A stretch of 64,000 nt of DNA, taken from the NCBI GenBank assembly GCA_022510405.1, contig JAFLTP010000014.1:1-64000 (forward strand), written 5' to 3'. Below, in pieces: positions 61,040 through 64,000 of the stretch. The DNA comes from Muribaculaceae bacterium (GTDB lineage: Bacteria > Bacteroidota > Bacteroidia > Bacteroidales > Muribaculaceae). The position numbers and the translations under genes are program-made. Numbering within the stretch: the stretch's first letter is position 1; every line of letters begins with the position of its first letter. The notes below the pieces were generated by a model. That model was not told where the DNA came from. It ran no database searches and saw only the letters and a list, made by a program, of their open reading frames with translations.

Positions 61040-61695
61040 AATTTCTCACCGAACGCAAGATCTCCGGCGTCTCCCAATCCTGGAACGATGTAACTGTGAC
61101 TGTTGATTTCCGGGTCGATTGCAGCAGTCCAGATGGTGGTTTTGTCCTGAGGCATCACCTTGGCCACATAGTCTATAGCCTGTTGTGAGGCAATCACAGA
61201 CGCAATATGCACTTTCCTCGGAACACCGTTGTTTAAGAGAGCCCGATAGCCCAGCTCCATGGAACTGCCTGTGGCTAACATTGGATCCACAATTATCAAG
61301 GTTTTCCCCTCTATATCGGGTGATGCGAGATATTCCACCAAAACATCAAATTTGTCACCTTTTTCCTTATATTTTCTATAGGCGCTCACAAACGCGTTTT
61401 CAGCATGATCGAAATAATTCAGGAACCCGTGATGGAACGGGAGCCCGGCCCTGAGTATGGTTGCCAACACAACTTTATCCGATGACTCCTTCACAACAGC
61501 CTTTGCTAATGGAGTGGTGACTTGTTCGTCATGATAATCCAACCTTTTAGAGATTTCATAAGCCATTATTTCACCAATTCTTTCAAGATTTCTGCGAAAT
61601 CGAAGCGGGTCCGTTTGAATTGAAGTGTCGCGTAGTTCCCTCATAAATCTGTTCAAAAGTGAGGGTGTTTTCTCAAGGTTTATAATTTCTATCAT
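61036..61695 (-). CDS. upp: uracil phosphoribosyltransferase
   Basis: A 219-aa enzyme counted from the ATG at 61695 (MIEIINLEKTPSLLNRFM). A longer frame to 61788 would cover the promoter. The PRPP-binding loop is LIIVDPMLATGSSMELGY (about 134-151). The uracil-binding end is SYIVPGLGDAGDLAFG (about 201-216). LATILRAGLPFHHGFL (about 81-96) is conserved. It salvages uracil to UMP. It is the first gene of the five-gene overlapping operon with recF. Confidence 0.94.
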   Translation of the reverse strand: MIEIINLEKTPSLLNRFMRELRDTSIQTDPLRFRRNLERIGEIMAYEISKRLDYHDEQVTTPLAKAVVKESSDKVVLATILRAGLPFHHGFLNYFDHAENAFVSAYRKYKEKGDKFDVLVEYLASPDIEGKTLIIVDPMLATGSSMELGYRALLNNGVPRKVHIASVIASQQAIDYVAKVMPQDKTTIWTAAIDPEINSHSYIVPGLGDAGDLAFGEKL

Positions 61696-61709
61696 GGCAC
61701 GAGTTTTTG

Positions 61710-61717
61710 CAAATTTA
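61710..61717 (-). promoter_or_regulatory. -7 box of the upp-recF operon
   Basis: On the - strand TAAATTTG fits TAnnTTTG, 15 bp before the upp ATG at 61695. No convincing -33. Confidence 0.55.
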
Positions 61718-61726
61718 TCAAAATTC

Positions 61727-61757
61727 TTGCATAAATTGTAGAATATAATTAAATTTG
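61727..61757 (+). promoter_or_regulatory. promoter of tRNA-Tyr
   Basis: TTG (61727-61729), 20 bp, then TAAATTTG (61750-61757). The tRNA begins at 61789. It is divergent from the upp promoter. Confidence 0.6.
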
Positions 61758-61788
61758 CATTGAAATAAGTGAGAGAACACTGTTTCAA

Positions 61789-61871
61789 GGGTGGATACCA
61801 GAGTGGCCAAATGGGGCAGACTGTAAATCTGCTGGCTTACGCCTTCGGTGGTTCGAATCCATCTCCACCCA
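61789..61871 (+). tRNA. tRNA-Tyr (GTA)
   Basis: The acceptor stem GGGTGGA (61789-61795) pairs with TCCACCC (61864-61870). The anticodon loop CTGTAAA carries GTA and is closed by GCAGA/TCTGC. A long class II variable arm (TGGCTTACGCCTTCGGT region) and the TTCGAAT T loop (61852-61858) fit bacterial tRNA-Tyr. CCA is not encoded. Confidence 0.95.
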
Positions 61872-61874
61872 CTA

Positions 61875-61905
61875 AAAAAGGATGCTTTTTAAAGGCATCC
61901 TTTTT
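61875..61905 (+). terminator. terminator of tRNA-Tyr
   Basis: AAAAAGGATGC (61875-61885) is perfectly complementary to GCATCCTTTTT (61895-61905). It starts 3 bp after the tRNA and may also end the convergent hepT transcript. Confidence 0.9.
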
Positions 61906-61908
61906 CTA

Positions 61909-62244
61909 TTATTCTATCTGTTGTAATAAAATTTTTAAATCAGGAATATCATTCTTACAAATTTCAAAAACAATCTCAGGACTTATTGTATAATATCCAT
62001 GCACTAAGACATGTCTGAGTTTTATATAATCATTCCAATTTATAAAAGAATTAGTGGTTCTAAACTCTTCTGTCAATAAATTTGAAGCTTCTCCTATTAT
62101 TTCAAGATTCTTCACCACCGCATAAAAGAGAACCCCCTCTCCTCTCATGTCATCCAAACTTTTATCCTTCATAAAAGTTTCTATCTTATCGATTGCCTTC
62201 TTTATATGAAGGATGCGGGATGGATCTTTAAGCTTCTCTCTCAT
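61909..62244 (-). CDS. hepT: HepT-like ribonuclease toxin (DUF86)
   Basis: A 111-aa HEPN-domain protein. The RX4HXY catalytic motif is present as R77-HVLV-H82-G-Y84, within LRHVLVHGYY. The N-terminal helix includes RILHIKKAIDKIETF, as in DUF86/HepT. In characterised HepT/MntA systems, HepT is an RNase toxin, and the Tyr of this motif is modified by its partner. The gene overlaps mntA by 17 bp and is downstream of it, in a two-gene unit next to tRNA-Tyr. Confidence 0.9.
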   Translation of the reverse strand: MREKLKDPSRILHIKKAIDKIETFMKDKSLDDMRGEGVLFYAVVKNLEIIGEASNLLTEEFRTTNSFINWNDYIKLRHVLVHGYYTISPEIVFEICKNDIPDLKILLQQIE

Positions 62245-62518
62245 AAATTAAGATCTTATCCTTTTCTATGTAAGGCTTGATCCATGGAACTAAAGATTTT
62301 TCCTCCACCAAATCTACATTCCTTTGTAGTCTTGCCTCCAAATCGTTTATAATACTTATAAATTTCATGCCGATTTTTGTTTTTTCGGTAAAATTTATAA
62401 GTATATCCACATCACTGTCTTCTCTTGCATCTCCTCTTGCAAAAGAACCAAAAAGCCAAGCTTTATCAATTGGCTGAGACGAAAAGTATTCTCTTATTAT
62501 GTTGAGATCTATTGTCAT
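62228..62518 (-). CDS. mntA: MntA-like minimal nucleotidyltransferase antitoxin
   Basis: A 96-aa minimal nucleotidyltransferase. The GSX10DXD motif is G24-S25 ... D36-V37-D38 in FGSFARGDAREDSDVDILI. A further conserved Asp lies near NVDLVEEKSL (about 67-76). In known pairs the antitoxin AMPylates HepT and so silences it. It precedes hepT and overlaps it by 17 bp. The start at 62518 lies 5 bp from the aminotransferase stop, so the pair may be read from the aminotransferase transcript. Confidence 0.9.
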   Translation of the reverse strand: MTIDLNIIREYFSSQPIDKAWLFGSFARGDAREDSDVDILINFTEKTKIGMKFISIINDLEARLQRNVDLVEEKSLVPWIKPYIEKDKILIYEREA

Positions 62519-62523
62519 CTACA

Positions 62524-63711
62524 TTATTTGAGTTTGGAGGAAGCTTCTCGGATCCTGCGCATGGCTTCGCGGATATTATCATCGGAAGTGGCATAGCTCA
62601 AACGCATGTATCCCGGGGCACAGAACGCCTCTCCGTCCACACAGGCCACATGTGCCTCTTGAAGCAAATACATGGTGTAGTCACCGCTGCTCTTTATCTC
62701 ATAATCTCCATATTTCTTACCGATAAATGATGTCACATCCGGGAAAAGATAGAAAGCGCCTTCCGGCTTGTTAACCTTCCAACCCTCTATATCTTTTGCC
62801 AATTCCACAATCAAGTCTCTGCGACGTTCAAAGGCTTTACGCATATCTTCTACACAAGTCTGTGGACCTTCATATGCCGCTTCCGCTGCTTTCTGTGCTA
62901 TGGACGATGCTCCGGAGGTATATTGGCCTTGCAATTTGTTACATGCTTTTGCAACATCCAACGGCCCGGCAAGATAACCCACACGCCATCCCGTCATGGC
63001 GTATGCTTTTGAAACACCATTGATTATTACTGTGCGGTCTTTCATCCAGTCATTGTCCGCGATTGAGGAAACGCCACCCACAAAATTGATATGCTCATAA
63101 ATCTCATCACTCATCACTGTGATGTCGGGATATTTTTTTAGCACCTCCGCCAAGGCCTTCAATTCATCTTTTGTATAAACCGAGCCCGTGGGGTTACAAG
63201 GAGAATTAAGCAGTAGCATCCTAGATTTAGGAGTGATGGCCGCTTCAAGTTGGGACGGTGTGATTTTGAAATCATTTTCGAGACCGGCAGGCACCAAAAC
63301 CGACTTTCCTTCAGCCAATTTCACCATCTCAACATAACTTACCCATGCCGGAGTGGGTATAATAACCTCATCACCCGGATTTATCAAGGAAAGTATCACA
63401 TTGGCAAGTTCCTGTTTTGCTCCGTTACCCACAACGATTTGGTCAGGACTGTAGCTTAAACCGTTCTCTTTCTCCAACTTGTTGCAGATCGCTTTCCTGA
63501 GGGAAAGATAGCCTGCCACGGGTGTATACCGGGAGAAATTATCATCGATGGCTTTCTTGGCTGCCTCCTTAATAAAATCAGGGGTATCGAAATCCGGTTC
63601 ACCGACCGACATATTTATTACATCAATACCTGCCGCCTTAAGTTCGGCACTCTTTTGCGACATGGCTAATGTAGCTGACGGAGAGAGATTCTTTATCCTG
63701 TTTGATATCAT
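62524..63711 (-). CDS. aspC: pyridoxal-phosphate aminotransferase (aspartate aminotransferase family)
   Basis: A 395-aa class I aminotransferase of subgroup Ib. INMSVGEPDFDTPDFIKEAA (about 32-51) binds substrate. The block NSPCNPTGSVYTKDEL (about 169-184) and SDEIYEHINF (about 201-210) are conserved. The PLP lysine is in NGVSKAYAMTGWRVGYLAGP (about 231-250), and the C-terminal MRLSYA carries the substrate-binding Arg. It most likely makes aspartate or a related amino acid. Normal length. The gene symbol is by family and not certain. Confidence 0.9.
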   Translation of the reverse strand: MISNRIKNLSPSATLAMSQKSAELKAAGIDVINMSVGEPDFDTPDFIKEAAKKAIDDNFSRYTPVAGYLSLRKAICNKLEKENGLSYSPDQIVVGNGAKQELANVILSLINPGDEVIIPTPAWVSYVEMVKLAEGKSVLVPAGLENDFKITPSQLEAAITPKSRMLLLNSPCNPTGSVYTKDELKALAEVLKKYPDITVMSDEIYEHINFVGGVSSIADNDWMKDRTVIINGVSKAYAMTGWRVGYLAGPLDVAKACNKLQGQYTSGASSIAQKAAEAAYEGPQTCVEDMRKAFERRRDLIVELAKDIEGWKVNKPEGAFYLFPDVTSFIGKKYGDYEIKSSGDYTMYLLQEAHVACVDGEAFCAPGYMRLSYATSDDNIREAMRRIREASSKLK

Positions 63712-63835
63712 GAGTGAGTTATAAGTTGTGAGTTGTAAGTTTTAAGTGAGAATTATAGTTGTGAGTTGTAAGCTATGGGTTGTAAGTTGTGAGAAATTCT
63801 TAAATCTCACAACTTAAAACTTAAAACCCAACACT
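63712..63835. repeat. heptad repeat array with complementary halves
   Basis: From about 63718 to 63793, units such as GTTGTGA, GTTGTAA and GTTTTAA repeat. From about 63806 to 63832, AACTTAA and AACCCAA follow. GTTGTGAG (about 63786-63793) and CTCACAAC (about 63805-63812) can pair as a hairpin around AAATTCTTAAAT, which may also end the upstream gene on the - strand. Confidence 0.7.
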
Positions 63836-64000
63836 TTAAATAGATAGTCTTCTTAGAGTATTCATCAATTCCTGATCTATGGGTTTGTCATTCTTGATGG
63901 CCTTTGTGAACGGAACGTAAACGATCTCATCATTCTTGATTCCAACCATCACATTTCTTTGGTCATCAAGTAACGCATCCACAGCGGCTGCTCCCATGCG
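63836..64000 (-). CDS. pfkA: probable 6-phosphofructokinase, C-terminal part
   Basis: An open frame runs in from the window edge to a TAA at 63838-63836. It gives 54 residues: [20 protein letters not shown], then [20 protein letters not shown] and [14 protein letters not shown]. The pattern MG..AVD.LL.....VG..N.EIV..P fits the end of ATP-dependent phosphofructokinase of the PfkA class. The catalytic part is outside the window, so the call rests on the tail only. Confidence 0.72.
   Translation of the reverse strand, partial: RMGAAAVDALLDDQRNVMVGIKNDEIVYVPFTKAIKNDKPIDQELMNTLRRLSI

Overview
The window looks like a Bacteroidales chromosome, probably from a Muribaculaceae-like gut commensal (inference). 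The reasons are a SusC/SusD/SusE/SusF lipoprotein set, secreted proteins with Por/T9SS-type C-terminal tails, many TAnnTTTG -7 promoter boxes (several with TTTG about 19-20 bp upstream), lack of strong Shine-Dalgarno sites, and Bacteroidetes-type families (DUF4956, DUF5683, DUF4919). No CRISPR array, rRNA operon or intact insertion sequence was seen.

Layout. 1-1 kb: the 3' end of a tRNA-Arg(TCT) and an ORF6N phage-type DNA-binding gene. 1-5.5 kb: two large secreted proteins. 5.9-20.7 kb is accessory in character. It holds four AAA+ ATPases of the archaeal-ATPase / AAA_14-DUF4143 type, a susCDEF-like glycan uptake operon with no enzyme nearby, a DUF4956 membrane protein and a PepSY-like periplasmic protein. 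Each ATPase gene has its own, different array of short direct repeats lying on its promoter. 20.8-31.9 kb (+ strand) is core: aroA, a small membrane protein, a histidine phosphatase, tsaE, birA and a flippase-like protein form one compact operon, followed by a polyprenyl synthase, rnhB and polA. 31.9-39.8 kb (- strand): acyltransferase, obgE, CBS-nucleotidyltransferase, WYL regulator, glycosyltransferase and pheT. 41.5-46.5 kb (- strand): a TolC-HlyD-ABC permease-ABC permease export operon that lacks an ATPase, divergent from a MATE exporter. 48-52.1 kb (+ strand): parA-parB-DUF5683-LysM transglycosylase. 52.1-61.7 kb (- strand): SlyD, DUF4919, a 7TM-HD phosphodiesterase, Rel and RibH, then the overlapping operon upp-recF-DUF721-thioesterase-unknown. 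61.8-64 kb: tRNA-Tyr, a HepT/MntA toxin-antitoxin pair, an aminotransferase and the 3' end of a gene that looks like pfkA.

Two non-coding themes run through the window. The first is the private repeat arrays at the four ATPase promoters, the best candidate here for an undescribed system: an ATPase with a winged helix (and, in three of them, a nuclease-like tail) paired with its own repeat set. The second is a family of 7-bp repeats (variants of AACTTAC / AACTCAA / AACTTAA and complements) that fills many intergenic gaps and has entered the tolC coding sequence and apparently some gene ends.
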